A DNA stretch of 64,000 nucleotides, taken from the NCBI GenBank assembly GCA_035772405.1, contig JAYKKM010000032.1, positions 3,212,501 to 3,276,500 of the forward strand, written 5' to 3'. This document shows, one piece after another, positions 10,416 through 25,199 of this stretch (positions are counted from its first letter, which is position 1; each line of letters begins with the position of its first letter). The notes beneath the pieces are model-generated. The model had not been told where the DNA came from. It saw only the letters and a program-made list of their open reading frames with translations, and made no database searches. The DNA comes from Chrysogorgia sp. JL179-B06. Lineage: Eukaryota; Cnidaria; Anthozoa; Scleralcyonacea; Chrysogorgiidae. Position numbers and translations under genes: made by a program.

Positions 10416-10830
10416 AAGAAAAAATTGTTGAATGGAATCCTATTTTATTTTGGACGATTATACCTATGATTATATTGTTCCGAATTTAAAAGCAAGTCAA
10501 CGAAAATATGCCATGAAAAGAACAGAATCTTTTGAATTACGAATTGTATTATTTGAAGCACGGGTATTATGCTGTAGTATTTTTTCAATCCCGGATTGCA
10601 TTAACGATATAATGATATATGTACCTAATAATTTCCACTTGAATATGACTCAATTCCCACGCAGTGATACGTATCATTATACATGTTTTGTACAAAATTC
10701 TGAACGAAAAAATTTAACTTATTCCATGGATGGGTTTGGGAGAGAAAGTTTAAAATCAAAATTTAAACAAATACAGCAAGCGATGGGAGATTTTTATTTT
10801 TTTGTTTATGGTAGCACCGACAGTGTTTAG
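10412..10830 (+). pseudogene. Unknown gene, probably frameshifted near its start
   Basis: An ATG at 10412 opens a frame that starts 'KEKIVEWNP'; from about 10450 the protein-like reading moves to the frame open from ATG 10432 to 10830. That 132-residue stretch is compact and AT-rich with no known motif. The shift lies in a T-rich run. It overlaps the next gene at its 3' end. Confidence 0.45.
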
Positions 10831-11359
10831 GTCAAGATTTCAATATAGGATTTACAATTCTGCAGTTACAGAGAAACAAATTATGATGCATGCATCATGT
10901 TTTATATTCTATTTTCATAAACATAACCCTATTGGAAGATTCCTCTGTCGAAGAGAAGCGGGTTATGATGAGGAAAGAATAATTATATATAGGTTTTGGA
11001 ATTTTGTCTATGATATGAAAAAAAATAAAAGACCGTTTATGAAATGTCGATTTAAAAATTGTAAAGGAATAAGTAAATTTTTTAGTTTTGATCCATTGAA
11101 ACTAGATATTTTTAATATTGGAAATAGTCATGAAATTGAATCATTTGAAAATGAGTCAGTATTACCCGTGGAAGCTGATTATATATATAATAAGAAGCAA
11201 TGTTTTGCAAAAGTTTTTATGTTGGATGAAGCAGAGGATTATATATATGAGTTGCTTCATGAGTATATAGAATCAGCATTGAACTATAGATTAGAATGGA
11301 ATGATACGAATTGGAAACATTTTTATAAAAGGATTAGTCAGCAGAAATGTGTAAAATAA
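10808..11359 (+). CDS. Unknown 183-residue protein
   Basis: Intact frame from ATG 10808 to TAA 11357, the longest unbroken gene of the block. It contains a basic, cysteine-bearing stretch ('PFMKCRFKNCKGISKFF') followed by an acidic C-terminal half ('LDEAEDYIYELLHEYIES'). It overlaps the end of the previous gene by 23 bp in a different frame. No family recognised. Confidence 0.5.
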   Translation: MVAPTVFRSRFQYRIYNSAVTEKQIMMHASCFIFYFHKHNPIGRFLCRREAGYDEERIIIYRFWNFVYDMKKNKRPFMKCRFKNCKGISKFFSFDPLKLDIFNIGNSHEIESFENESVLPVEADYIYNKKQCFAKVFMLDEAEDYIYELLHEYIESALNYRLEWNDTNWKHFYKRISQQKCVK

Positions 11360-11391
11360 AATAATTGTCTAGTCAGCAAAAAATAAATAAA

Positions 11392-11939
11392 ATGGAATTG
11401 TGTCTCAAATTTAAAGTTTTTGCTTATGATGTTATACGTATGGAAGAAGAAGAAAATCAAAAATATTTTTGGATGAAATGTGGGAGATTTTGTTTTGCTC
11501 TTCGAAAATTTTATATGGAAAAAATTGATCAGAAAAATATTGGACCATAAGTGAATGTTGTAAAAATATTTACGAACTATGTATGTCAACTAAAGATGCA
11601 GGGAAATTCAGTACAACAACACGATATGTCGGCATGCATGAAGGAGTCGATCCCCTCTATATTGAACTCTATATGCAACATTTAGATGAAAACCAACAAA
11701 ATATCGCCGTATTAATCTATTTTATATTTGAAACCATTCATCCGTTTTCGGATGGTAATTGTAGAATAGGAAAAGCTTTAGTGACATTTCTCGAAAATCG
11801 AATTCAATGTAAAGTAAAAACAAAATTTCAACATAAAAAATTATGTAATATTTTAGGACGTACAGGTATGCAAAAAAAAACTAGTTTGTTTGATAAAAAG
11901 TGTAATACAAAAAATTTAGACGATTACTTGGTGTATTAA
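11392..11939 (+). pseudogene. Fic-domain protein, one frameshift
   Basis: Fic proteins usually transfer AMP or another nucleotide part to target proteins. The motif here is 'HPFSDGNCRIGK' (11739-11774), close to the consensus HPFxxGNGRxxR: the catalytic His, Pro, Phe and the Gly-Asn are present, but the second Gly is Cys and the final Arg is Lys. The upstream flap-like segment 'AGKFSTTTRYVG' (11598-11633) also fits. The N-terminal part (11392-11550) is in another frame; the two join near 11530. Typical Fic domains are 120-150 residues, matching the size here. Animal genomes normally carry one large FICD gene with TPR repeats; this small intronless gene is different and more like viral or bacterial forms. 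Confidence 0.75.
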
Positions 11940-12139
11940 AATATTTTTATTAATCCAAATAAGTTTGTTTCCATCTTTTCACATCGATCAATTAAATTAC
12001 TATAGATACTTCGTCCGTAATTTCTTTTACAAAAATAACAATCATGATGGTTTAAGGCATTGCATTGTCTACATCTGTAATGCATGACAAAATGATAGAA
12101 GGAATTCACTTGTCCATAACAGAAATCACAAAATACCAT
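11936..12139 (-). CDS. Small zinc-binding (RING- or ribbon-like) protein, 67 residues
   Basis: Intact, ATG-initiated, convergent with the Fic gene and overlapping its stop by a few bases. Cys/His pairs are regularly spaced: 'CDFC', 'CRQCNALNHHDCYFC'. This would bind one or two zinc ions. The exact RING spacing is not met, so the class is left open. The only minus-strand gene in the block. Confidence 0.55.
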   Translation of the reverse strand: MVFCDFCYGQVNSFYHFVMHYRCRQCNALNHHDCYFCKRNYGRSIYSNLIDRCEKMETNLFGLIKIF

Positions 12140-12168
12140 ATTGGTTTGGGCTTTGAAAACTTTTTAGT

Positions 12169-12424
12169 TTGCAACCTATTAAAAAGAAAGATTCTTTGAA
12201 CGAGTATATTATTGGATTAAGAAAATATAATCATGCAACTAATCCTTCGAGACCCCAACCATCACAAACTTCTATCAAAAAACGAGTATTGAAGAAAAAT
12301 AATCCTCTTCCCTCCCGCCAATGATAGCAATGATGAACTGTATATTGATGAAATAAAATCAAAGAAAATAAAAGTGAAACCGGGATATTTTACTGAGGAG
12401 GATGACGAGGAGTTTGTTATTTAA
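12169..12424 (+). pseudogene. Unknown acidic-tail protein, frameshifted
   Basis: A basic frame containing 'KKKDSLNEYIIGLRKYNHA' shifts near 12305 to a frame ending in the acidic 'YFTEEDDEEFVI' and TAA at 12422. No clear start codon. No family recognised. Last recognisable gene of the block. Confidence 0.4.
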
Positions 12425-12679
12425 CTTTATCAAATGATAAAAAATTTTCAAATGAAGCTATTTGAGAACTGTTTTATTTTTATAACAAATGTGGAAGAAC
12501 TACTATAGTGTGAAAGATATATTATGTTTATATGGGACTTTACTTTCGCTCACCGCACCCGAAGGGTGGGAAAGCAAAGATAAGAACGTGGGAGCGAGGT
12601 TTTCTCTATATATCTCGTGCGCTCACTCCGCGTTTAATGTTCTGTGTTGGTATTGGAACAAATCCTGTATCGGTATACT
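12425..12679. other. End of virus-like block up to R copy 2
   Basis: No gene supported. The open frame starting at 12489 runs on into R and has no protein-like features. Confidence 0.4.
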
Positions 12680-14777
<2,098 letters not shown>

Positions 14778-14940
14778 GTTTACGGTTTGATTACTCAGCT
14801 TTGTAGCTGCGGCGAAGGTTAGTTAATGGTCAATTTGAACCCTGAAGATGACATTGTAGTCTAAAATTACGTTTGGTAGTTTTTAAATTTTTTAACTTTT
14901 AACCTGTATATAAGACATATTATGAAGCGAACATTATATA

Positions 14941-15944
14941 GCCTGGTTCACACGAGAGCATATTAATCATAATCATACAAGACAAAAGGCGAAACAAAGG
15001 AATGAAGTCAAGCCTGCGACATAAAGATAGACATAATCATAAGAAGCATAAGGCAAGAGCAGACGAAAAGAGGAAACAAAGAAAAATTCTCGTTATTTTG
15101 TCTTCGTACGTCCCAGATGAAACAATGAAACAACTTTTAAATACCTTGGCGTACTGTTTGATAATGTTATGACCTGGAGTGCCCATGCGGACTATGTTTG
15201 TAAAAAAGTAGCCACTAGAGTTAATATCTTGGGTCGTATTAGAGGCTGCGTAACGAAAAAAGCTGCAGTCCTGGTATATAATACGATGATTCTTTCTATT
15301 TTTGACTACTGCGACATTATTTGGAGCAGCTTACTTCAACAAGACCAGGATAGATTACGGCGCATCCAGAACAGATCTGCTCGTATAATATCACGTTGCG
15401 CGCATTCCGTTGACGCAATGGAAGGTTTGCGCTGGCCAGTTCTCACCCTTAGACGCTCTTACCATAAAGTTAAATGACCAATGACCAAATCGTTGGTCCG
15501 TGGTTATTTTCTCTCATATTTTAGTAGATTTTCCAGTATACATAGATATAACACCAGGCATAGCAACAGGCTCTTCCTTCCTATGGTTAAATGGCAATCT
15601 GGACAAAACTCTTTCATCTTTAGCGGCGCTAATTTGTATAATAATTTACCATCTAATTTACTAGAGAATAATAATCTGCAAGTTTTTACCGCCTAGCTAA
15701 ATTACACTTTTTTACATGTAAATAATTTTATAGAATTTTATGTATATTTGTCTTTGTATATGTTTTATCATTGTAATTTGTTTAGTTTACATATTTTGTA
15801 CTTATTTAAAGTATTTATGCAGGGCCCCTCTGGATACCAGCCAATGAGCTACCCTGTTAAAATAAAGTTTTACATTACATTAGATCAAAAGTCATGATTT
15901 GTTTTCGTTTCTTATGCTTATGTAGTCGCTCGTGTGAACCAGGC
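14941..15944. mobile_element. Non-autonomous DNA element with 16-bp inverted ends
   Basis: Left end 'gcctggttcacacgag' (14941-14956) and its exact complement at 15929-15944. The interior is split by a LINE fragment (15125-15884). No transposase. A clear target-site duplication was not found. Confidence 0.6.
15125..15884 (+). mobile_element. CR1/Jockey-like LINE, 3' fragment
   Basis: Encodes only the C-terminal end of a non-LTR reverse-transcriptase protein: 'FKYLGVLFDNVMTWSAHA' and the downstream 'YCDIIWSS...LRRIQNRSARII' pattern, with a stop near 15476, then a shifted frame containing 'YNTRHSNRLFLP'. The 3' UTR holds 'cagggcccctctgg' and ends in an acatt-type tail. A second LINE 3' end with the same UTR signature lies at 47925-48120. 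Confidence 0.75.
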
Positions 15945-16179
15945 TTATGTATGCATGTCTCAACTATTTTAAGGCAAACCACACCGGTTTGTGGTCTGAA
16001 AAATATTGCTTGTATTGTATTCGTCTGGAATATTTGTGTACAGATGATCCAGAAGTGATCCATAATCGGTTGTAGGATGGTGCAACTTTTGCTGCTATGA
16101 AGGACCGAATAGTCTAAATATCTGCTGTTTCTGACCTTCATCTTATAGCCAGTCAATGTTGAAATTCATAATACCATAA
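15945..16179. other. Unassigned spacer
   Basis: Nothing recognisable between the DNA element and the PLE fragment. Confidence 0.3.
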
Positions 16180-17443
16180 TACCAAAAGGCAAGCATCCCA
16201 CAAGATCCGAAAATAAATTACAAAAATTTTCAAGGACCTCGGGCTAATGATTACGATTCAAGTCAACCTGAATAAAGCTAATTTCCTCCACGTCACCTTC
16301 AACCTTCCAACCGACACCTACAAGCCTTACAAAAAACCAAACGACAACCCCGTTTATATATCCACACCAATTATAATCATCTGCCAAGTATAATTAAACA
16401 ACTACCAAAGAGCATCAGCAAGCGAATCAACGAATCGTCCAACAAAGAAATGTTCGATAAAGCAGCACCATATTAGAATGAAGCGTTAAATGCCAGTGGA
16501 TACGGAGAAACCATTCAATTCGAGCAAACTACCAACGAGGAACCCTCGACAACAACTAAGAAGAGAAAAAGAAACATTATTTGGTTTAATCCACCGTACA
16601 GCATGAGTAGGCAAGAAATTTTTACAACTTATTGACAAGCACTTCCCCAGCATCCATAAATTTCATAAGATTTTCAATAGGAACAATATCAAGGTCAGCT
16701 ACAGCTGTATGCCAAATATGTCCAGCGTCATAACATCGCATAACCGAAAAATACTTAATAACCAGGAAAAAATCCAAAGTAAGATATGAAACTGTAAGGT
16801 CAAGAAGGATTGCCCCCTCCAAGGAAATTGCCTAACTCGAAGCCTGCAGGCCGTCTACCGAGCCCACATCACAACCGAAACAGACACCAACGGCACAAAT
16901 TACATTGGATTAACAGAACATACCTTCAAGGACCGACTCTACAAACATCGAAATTCATTTCGCTACCAAAACAAAATCAACTCAACAGAACTCTCAAAAC
17001 ATGTTTGGAACTTACGAGAAAAAAAAGCTTTAAACCCTGAAATAAAGTGGTTAATTTTAGACAGGGCGCCCGCCTTCCGAAACGGATCAACACGATGTGA
17101 ACTTTGCCTAGCCGAAAAGTATCATATCAATTTCCAAAAATACAGACTTCTAAACAAACGAAACGAACTTCTTTCAAGCTGCCGCCACATCAACAAATAC
17201 CTACTACGTAACTTCGAAGAAACACCGCCCGACAATTAGCGCTTTTGATCAATGCCGCGCGAATTGTATATAATTCAGTGAATACGTTGATGTTAGTTAG
17301 TCGTCTCAGGCATGAAACACAGTGTTACAGCATCTGTAAAAGTTTAGATTTTACATATACTTTATAACTAGCTCTACAAATTTTTTATCGAGCACTCTTA
17401 CTTATTGGGATATTGCCCATGTTTTGGTCTATTCACCTAATAT
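16180..17443 (+). pseudogene. Penelope-like element, 5'-truncated and multiply broken
   Basis: Nearly collinear at DNA level with the C-terminal half of the PLE at 34208-36076 on the other strand, starting after its reverse-transcriptase YRDD motif. It retains a diverged linker and GIY-YIG endonuclease coding region but with many stops and frameshifts. The C-terminus keeps about ten residues that the other copy lacks. The 3' UTR (17240-17443) has lost the hammerhead-like core present in the other copy and ends in an (AT)n tract. Confidence 0.8.
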
Positions 17444-18825
<1,382 letters not shown>

Positions 18826-19022
18826 CGGCACATGGTAGGACCAACTAACTCCTTATAAGGAAGTAAATCGTCGTTTCGAGTGATCCGTTTGAGTCGGACC
18901 AAATTTGAGCAGAAATGGTAGCGGCCATTATCGACTCATCGATTTGTGATCTGACGAACACGTTTGCGTAAAATAACAGGTACGTGTGTTATGTATTTAG
19001 ACTCGCTAATTCCAAATCTGTT
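18826..19022. repeat. Third, diverged partial copy of R (right part)
   Basis: Matches 6687-6890 ('cacatggtaggaccaact', 'atttagactcgctaatt') with substitutions and indels. Like both other copies it starts directly after an (AT)n tract, and it runs into the PLE fragment that follows. Confidence 0.75.
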
Positions 19023-19025
19023 TTC

Positions 19026-20010
19026 CCCGTTTAGATGCCCTTGAACCACCTTTGGAACAAGTTTCAAACAACAAAATTCCTTTAGTTCTAACATTTCATC
19101 CTTTCAATTTCAAAGTTAAAAATATTATCAATCGGAATTTTCACATTTTACAAAATGATCCTGAGACGTCAGCCATTTTCACCGATAACCCTTTGGTATC
19201 TTTTCGCCGTAATAAAAATTCGTGACTCCTTAGTCCAGCGGGAACATTTTCTTGCGGCCGTTCCCGCTGCAACACATGCCCTTTTCTCAATCTCACTACA
19301 GTTATTACTGCCCCCAAATTCAACTAGACAATCGGTCATACTTTTTCATGCACGTCCACCAACATCATTTATTACATTTCGATCTTGCGATAATGCCCTA
19401 AAATCTACATCGGTGAAACTGGGCGACGCCTTTCAGACAGGTTTGCTGAACATCTTCGTTCCGTGAGGAACAATAATGTTGACAAACCTGTAGCCCGCCA
19501 TTTCAACAGCTCTAACCATAATTCCCATCTCAGGTGGTAACGATAACCGCAAACGGCAAGAGAAGCGTCTCATTTTTAAACTTGGCACCACACATCCTCT
19601 TGGTCTTAACGAACGTTTTTCTTTTATTTAATTTCCCACAAGTTTTTTGTTATTTTGTTTGCTTGGAACTTTTTTATTATTAGCTTATGAACTTTCATTC
19701 CTTTTCAAAAATTTTTTGTTTCTTACTGCTTTACTATCGCCTAATCCCCTTAATATTGGACCTGTCATTTCTCCCTCCCCCTCTGATCGACTGTAAAAAT
19801 AGCAAATGATTTAACTTTTCGCATCTCATTGATTATCAGTTTGTTTATCTCCCGTGCATTTGATTGGCTACTTTCTACTTGTGACACCCTTTTGGCATAT
19901 ATATATATAACCCTATTTATTTTATTTCATCTCGTCTTACATGTACTCTGATGAAGGGCTCCGCTCGAAACGTCAGTATCTCGTCACTAAATTCTTGGCA
20001 GTTTACCACC
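19026..20010 (+). pseudogene. Second type of Penelope-like element, 3' fragment
   Basis: Decayed coding for the C-terminal GIY-YIG endonuclease region: 'KIYIGETGRRLSDRFAEHLR' around 19391-19450 is a clear match to the YIG half and following Arg of GIY-YIG nucleases, preceded by a cysteine-containing linker ('FSCGRSRCNTCPF'). Several stops are present. The 3' UTR (19641-20010) ends with the motif ctgatga...gaaacgtc at 19947-19974 that recurs in the foldbacks at 33653 and 51838. A different lineage from the PLE at 34-36 kb. Confidence 0.75.
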
Positions 20011-20120
20011 TTTTCACTATATATGAATTATATAGATTTTGGGCATATAAACTGAACTCTTTTATTCCCAGAGGACTCAATCAACGCGATTTCTTTTAAG
20101 TATTTTATGTCTAATACCAT

Positions 20121-22870
20121 ATGGGAAAGAAAAAGCTTATTATTTTGGGCGATTTTAATTTTCCGTCAATTGACTGGGTTTCTGGTTCATCTGAACTTCA
20201 TCATCCAACTAATGTTTTTTGTGAGCTGCTAAAAGATTTTAATCTTTCCCAGACAAATTTTCAACCAACTCGCTTCTCGCGTGAATCTACCGCCAATATA
20301 CTTGACCTGATTATAACAAATCATCCAGATCATATTTCGCATATTGAAGCTTGTGATCCATATTCCCTTGGGTTTAAATCGGATCATCATCTTTTGTTAT
20401 TTGATCTTAAAGCTTATACATCTCGACCTCGTAAACAAAGTAGACATGTTTACAACTACAAGAAGGCCGACTTTGTCTCCCTTCGAAAAACGTTAAGTGC
20501 ATTGTCCCTTGATAATATTATATCGAGCACCGTTTGTGCTGATGATGCTCATATTGGTGATCGGTCAATAACAGAAGATTGGTTACGTTGGAGTGACTTG
20601 TTTCTCACCGCGGTTGATACCCATGTACCTAAATCAAAATTAAGAGATATAAATACTCCTCCTTGGATTGACGGAGAAGTCGTTCACCTCCTACGAAAAA
20701 AGGACACGGCTCGAGTTAAAGCTAAATCATCATCCGGTAACAATAGTTATTATTGGGAAAAATTTCGGAAGCTCCGCCGGGATGCTAAAGCTCTGATAAA
20801 GGCTAAACACGATAGTTATCTCTATTCAATTGCCAAGTCAATGAAGTCTGCTCCAAAGCGTTTATGCATGGTCCTATGTGAGAGCAAAGACAAAAACCAA
20901 TAGTATTCCATCTGCTGTTCGGTTCAAAGATACTCTCTATACTTCTCCACAGGGAAAGGCAAATGCCTTTAACAGATTCTTCTTTTCGGTATTTCAAGAG
21001 CCAGATGATCTCATCAATATTGATGATGAATTGAATCAATCAACCTTGACCGAATTATCGTCTTCAAACTCGCTTTGTGAAATAACAGTTTCTGTTGATG
21101 AAATCGTAAATATACTTCGTGACTTAGATCCGAATAAGGCTCATTGTCCTGGCGATATCCCAGTTCGAATCCTACAGGAATGTGCTAATGAAGTGGCACC
21201 TTCGCTCTGTTCCTTGTTTAATAAATCCCTATCAAAAGGTGAAATACCATCCCAATGGAAAGAGGCGCATGTTCCAGTGTACAAGAAATCGGATAAAGAT
21301 TGCGTTGAAAATTACCGTCCAATATCTCTGCTCTCTGTCATATCTAAGATGTTGGAGCGTTGTGTATTTAAGCGATTGTCAACCCACGTTGCGCCATTAT
21401 TGAATAATGCTCAGCATGGTTTTCGTAAGGGAAGATCGACAGTAACTAATTTACAATCCATGAAATCGGACTTTTACTGGATAGGGGTGAACAAACTGAT
21501 GTTGTTTACCTTGATTTTACTAAGGGCGTTTGACAGTGTTAACCATGCTCTTCTCATTAGGAAACTCAGGCTTTTAGGAGTGAATGGTCCTGTATTAAAA
21601 TGGTTCGGAGACTACCTTCAAGGGAGAGTCCAAAAAACGTTGATCCAGGGGGCAATCTCAGATTCGCTACCAGTATTGTCGAGAGTACCTCAGGGCTCTT
21701 TATTGGGCCCTTTGTTATTCCTTGTTTTCATTAATGATCTGCCAGGATCAACTACCCAATGATCTTCTTTATCACTATTTGCAGATGATACTAAATGTTA
21801 TCGTAAAATTAAATCTACCTCCGATGCTTTACTGCTTCAATTAGATATTGATGATTTATATGCTTGGAGTCAAGAATGGAAACTTTCCTTCAATCCTACT
21901 AAGTGTGAATCCTTGTCCATCACGAGGAAATTAAACCCTGTTAAACATACTTATTTTATGAATAACTTATGTCTATCTTCAACCAACTCGCAAAAAGACC
22001 TTGGTGTTATCGTCAGTAATAATCTCAAATGGAATTGTGAAACAGCCATGGTAATCAACAAGGCCAATCGTATGTTGGGTCTACTTCGTAGAAATATAGA
22101 TAACCGTTTTGGTATCGATACCAAGAGGTTGTTATACCTTGCGTTCGTTCGATCGCGGCTTGATTATGCAAGTGAGGTATGGAGTCATCAATCTATTGGT
22201 CAAATTCGCAGAGTTGAAAGTATCCAAAGAAGAGCAACCTGTTTTATACTTGGTGAAAATCCTCGCAATAGTACCATCCCATATAAAGAAAGACTGTTAC
22301 GGTTAAACCTCCTGCCGGTTTCATACTGGCATGAGATTAAGGACATGGTGTTTCTACATGGCTGCCTTATTGGCAAACATGATCTTGATATTTTTAACAT
22401 TTTAAATAAGTCAACCAGCAGTCGAACACGAAGTAGTGATTCTTTATCGTTTAAAATACCTGTTTTTAGAACCAAACTATTTCAATATAGTTATTTTATA
22501 AGGTCAGCCAGATTATGGAACTCTTTACCATTTGATGTACGCTCAGAAGAAAATCCTGTTATTTTTAAAAACTCTTTAAAGAGAAGATATTTGCAAGCAT
22601 TGCAAAATACTTTTAACGTTGACATATTAAGAACATGGTACAGTCAATGTCTCAAATGTGGTACTATGTCTAATATTTTGAAAATGTCATTATGTTGTTA
22701 ATCATATTACCATATTTTTATTTTTATTATTCAATTGTACATATAAATTATTTTATCTTTATCATTGATTTTTAATTTTGGAGTTGAGCCATGATTGGAG
22801 CTTGCTCTGTTGCTCAACTCCACGTATCAATTTATTGTATACGGAAGTTTATTAAATTCAAAAATTCAAA
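20121..22870 (+). pseudogene. Non-LTR retrotransposon (LINE) with endonuclease and reverse transcriptase, broken
   Basis: 5'-truncated. The end of an exonuclease-endonuclease-phosphatase domain is read at 20121-20903: 'ILGDFNFPSIDW', 'ILDLIITN', 'SDHHLL'. The reverse transcriptase (20878-21762, then 21763-22701) contains 'NYRPISLLSVISKMLE', 'GFRKGRST', 'AFDSVNH', 'PQGSLLGPLLF' and, after a stop at 21760, 'FADDT' with the catalytic aspartates. Motif A itself is frameshifted near 21510. The C-terminus is open to 22699. The 3' UTR has an inverted repeat around 22785-22820 and an aaattc-type tail. The order and motifs suggest a CR1/Jockey-type element. Confidence 0.88.
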
Positions 22871-23029
22871 TTCATATTGTAATTTCTTCACATGTAAAAC
22901 CTATAAATTCTTGTTCTTTTGCGTCTCTGCTTGTTATACCTGTTTTTAACCGAGTTCCTCTTGTTCAATGAAACTACATGTGGTACTGTATAAGTTGCAT
23001 TCCAATACTCGAAATTTTCCTTCATCACA

Positions 23030-23400
23030 AATTCTTACCACATGTAGTTTCATCGAGTGAAATGCCAAATATTACTTGTAATATACCCAGAATACCACCA
23101 CTATATATACAGAACTCGTGACTAGGCTCTCAGAAACGGCCTCCGTAGCTCAGTGGTCAGAGCACTGCACAGCTAGCATCGCAGGGTCGCGGGTTCAATA
23201 CCAACCGGAAGGCCTTGAAGTTGCATTTTTCGCAACTGGTCCCGGTTTGGTCTTAAAATGTATATATTCCAACACTCGAAATTTCCCTTCACCACAAATC
23301 CTTACCACATGTAGTTTCATCGAGTGAAATGCCAAATATTACTTGTAATATACCCAGAATCTTATCCCGGCATTACCACCACTATATATACAGATTATAT
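23030..23400 (+). repeat. SINE copies, plus strand
   Basis: A partial unit, then a core at 23138-23214 with A and B boxes, and the body to about 23395. A fragment in the opposite orientation follows at 23415-23505. Confidence 0.8.
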
Positions 23401-23559
23401 ATATATATATATATAGATAGGATTTATGGTGAAGGAAAATTTCGAGTGTTGGAATACATACATTTTAAGACGAAACCGGGACCAGTCGCGAAAAATGCAA
23501 CTTATATATCTACAGTATATGTATATATATATGTATATATATAAATCATATCATATATA

Positions 23560-24010
23560 AATCATATCATATATATGTATAGTATTTAAAACACGAGAAG
23601 GAGCGTTTTATCATATTTAAAGTTCGACTTCGAGTGTTTTAAATAGCTTCAAAAACAATTGAATGTAATCACTAGGGATTGTACTGGTTTTTATTTTCTA
23701 TTAGAGGTAAATTGGGTTTATGTATGAAATGCAAATTAGCAGGAATTCTATATAAAGTTCGTAAAGACTTTATATAATTTTCATGGTGATTAGTATTCAT
23801 GGCTTTTATCAGGTATAAAAGCCTTTTGCGCGTGACTAAATATGGAAATGTGATTGGACAATTTGGCAATGAATATTAATGAGTTTTTAAAGTAATATTT
23901 AAAACACGAGAAGCAGTGTTTTATCAGATTTAAAACACGAGGGCGTAGCCCGAGTGTTTTAGATCTGATAAAACACGCACTACGAGTGTTTTGAATAGCT
24001 TCAAAAACGA
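23560..24010. repeat. Two copies of a palindromic aaaacac/gtgtttt MITE
   Basis: 23577-23655 and 23893-23996 share 'taaaacacgagaag' ends paired to 'gagtgtttt(a/g)aatagc', with an inner palindrome around 'gggcgtagccc' in the second copy. Related copies lie at 32199-32262 and 50250-50330. Confidence 0.65.
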
Positions 24011-24763
24011 ACCTCTTGGGACTTCCAATAATAGTGTTAATTCATTCAATTTCGAGACCTGTCAGCAATTTGACGAAAATTTGAATGTCGTTGTTTTTAG
24101 TGCAATTCTACAACAGTCAACACTTCGCGTTTTAGAGCGGGTTTAAGAATCTTCAAAGACATAGAAATGGTTCGAATGGAACAAGTCAGGAACCTGTTTT
24201 CTCGAGAAAGGTTTTCTGCCTTTATTTATCACACTATTTTAACGAAGAGCATATTAGATAAATCAAGAGGCTTCAAGTAGCTTCGGTTTTGACTAAAAAT
24301 CCCACACCGAGGAAGGTACGCTTTCAAATTTGTTAGCAATGTTATAAAGTTATGTTGTTCATGTATGTTTGTCCTGATTGTACTTATTGTACTTATTATA
24401 TATCGTATCACATTCACATTGTTAGGTTTCTTGTTAGGTGGTTCTCTCTAGTAAATTAAAAAATATAGGCAGGTAGCTCGTTGAAATTTGCTTGAATATT
24501 TTTGCTTTCTCGTTGGACTTCTCGTATTAGGATGACAATTTTATATAAAATGCCATGTTCATTAGTATTCTATATATAGAGAATACTAATGAGGTCAAAC
24601 TAGCTTTCAAGAATGGCTTTCAAGAATGATGGTGTTTTATGTGGTATAGAACACGATGCACGTGAGCGATTTACGTGAGATGATAGGCCAGTTTGCTCTT
24701 GAATTATTAATGAGTTTTTGAAGTATATATATAAATATATAAACTTTATTCTTTAAAATGTCA

Positions 24764-25039
24764 CTACTCGGAGTTTCACGCTCATGGCGATCATCAGGTT
24801 GACTGATATATATATGCGTAGTCGAAAATTGGTCGTATTAATGAGGTGTATATCAGTCCAAATCTGTGGTTTATCTTTTTGGTTAAGTTTTCAATATGAT
24901 CAGGCCATGAAATATCTTCACTGACAGTTATGCAGATATTTAAACGCGGGTGCATGATTTCAATAGAATACAAGCTGATACTCGAGTTGCCACTATCACT
25001 ATAGCTTAAGAATAATGACTGTAAAAAAATTGCTTTCAT
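24764..25039 (-). pseudogene. LINE reverse-transcriptase C-terminal scrap with a hammerhead-like motif
   Basis: Minus-strand coding includes 'ITVSEDISWPDHIENLTKK', the pattern that follows the palm domain in CR1-like LINEs, fused by an internal deletion to 'IRPIFDY'. At 24764-24800 the minus strand reads ctgatga, a CGC/GCG stem, then gaaa. That is a weak hammerhead-like core, flanked by sequence unlike the LINE. Confidence 0.55.
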
Positions 25040-25199
25040 CAGTTTTTATGGATATACAGTCCACATAATCAACAATTGTACGGCCTAATTGATGACTATT
25101 TGTCTTCTTAAACTCTTTTATAAGCCAATCCAAATAAGCATTATAATTGAGCTGTTGCATTATTGATTTTGCAGGCTGCAATTCACCCAAAAGCAAATA

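Noticed and set aside
8323..12424. Bacterial endosymbiont DNA
   Set aside because: No Shine-Dalgarno pattern or recognisable bacterial genes; AATAAA-like signals between genes suit a eukaryotic virus better. Not fully excluded.
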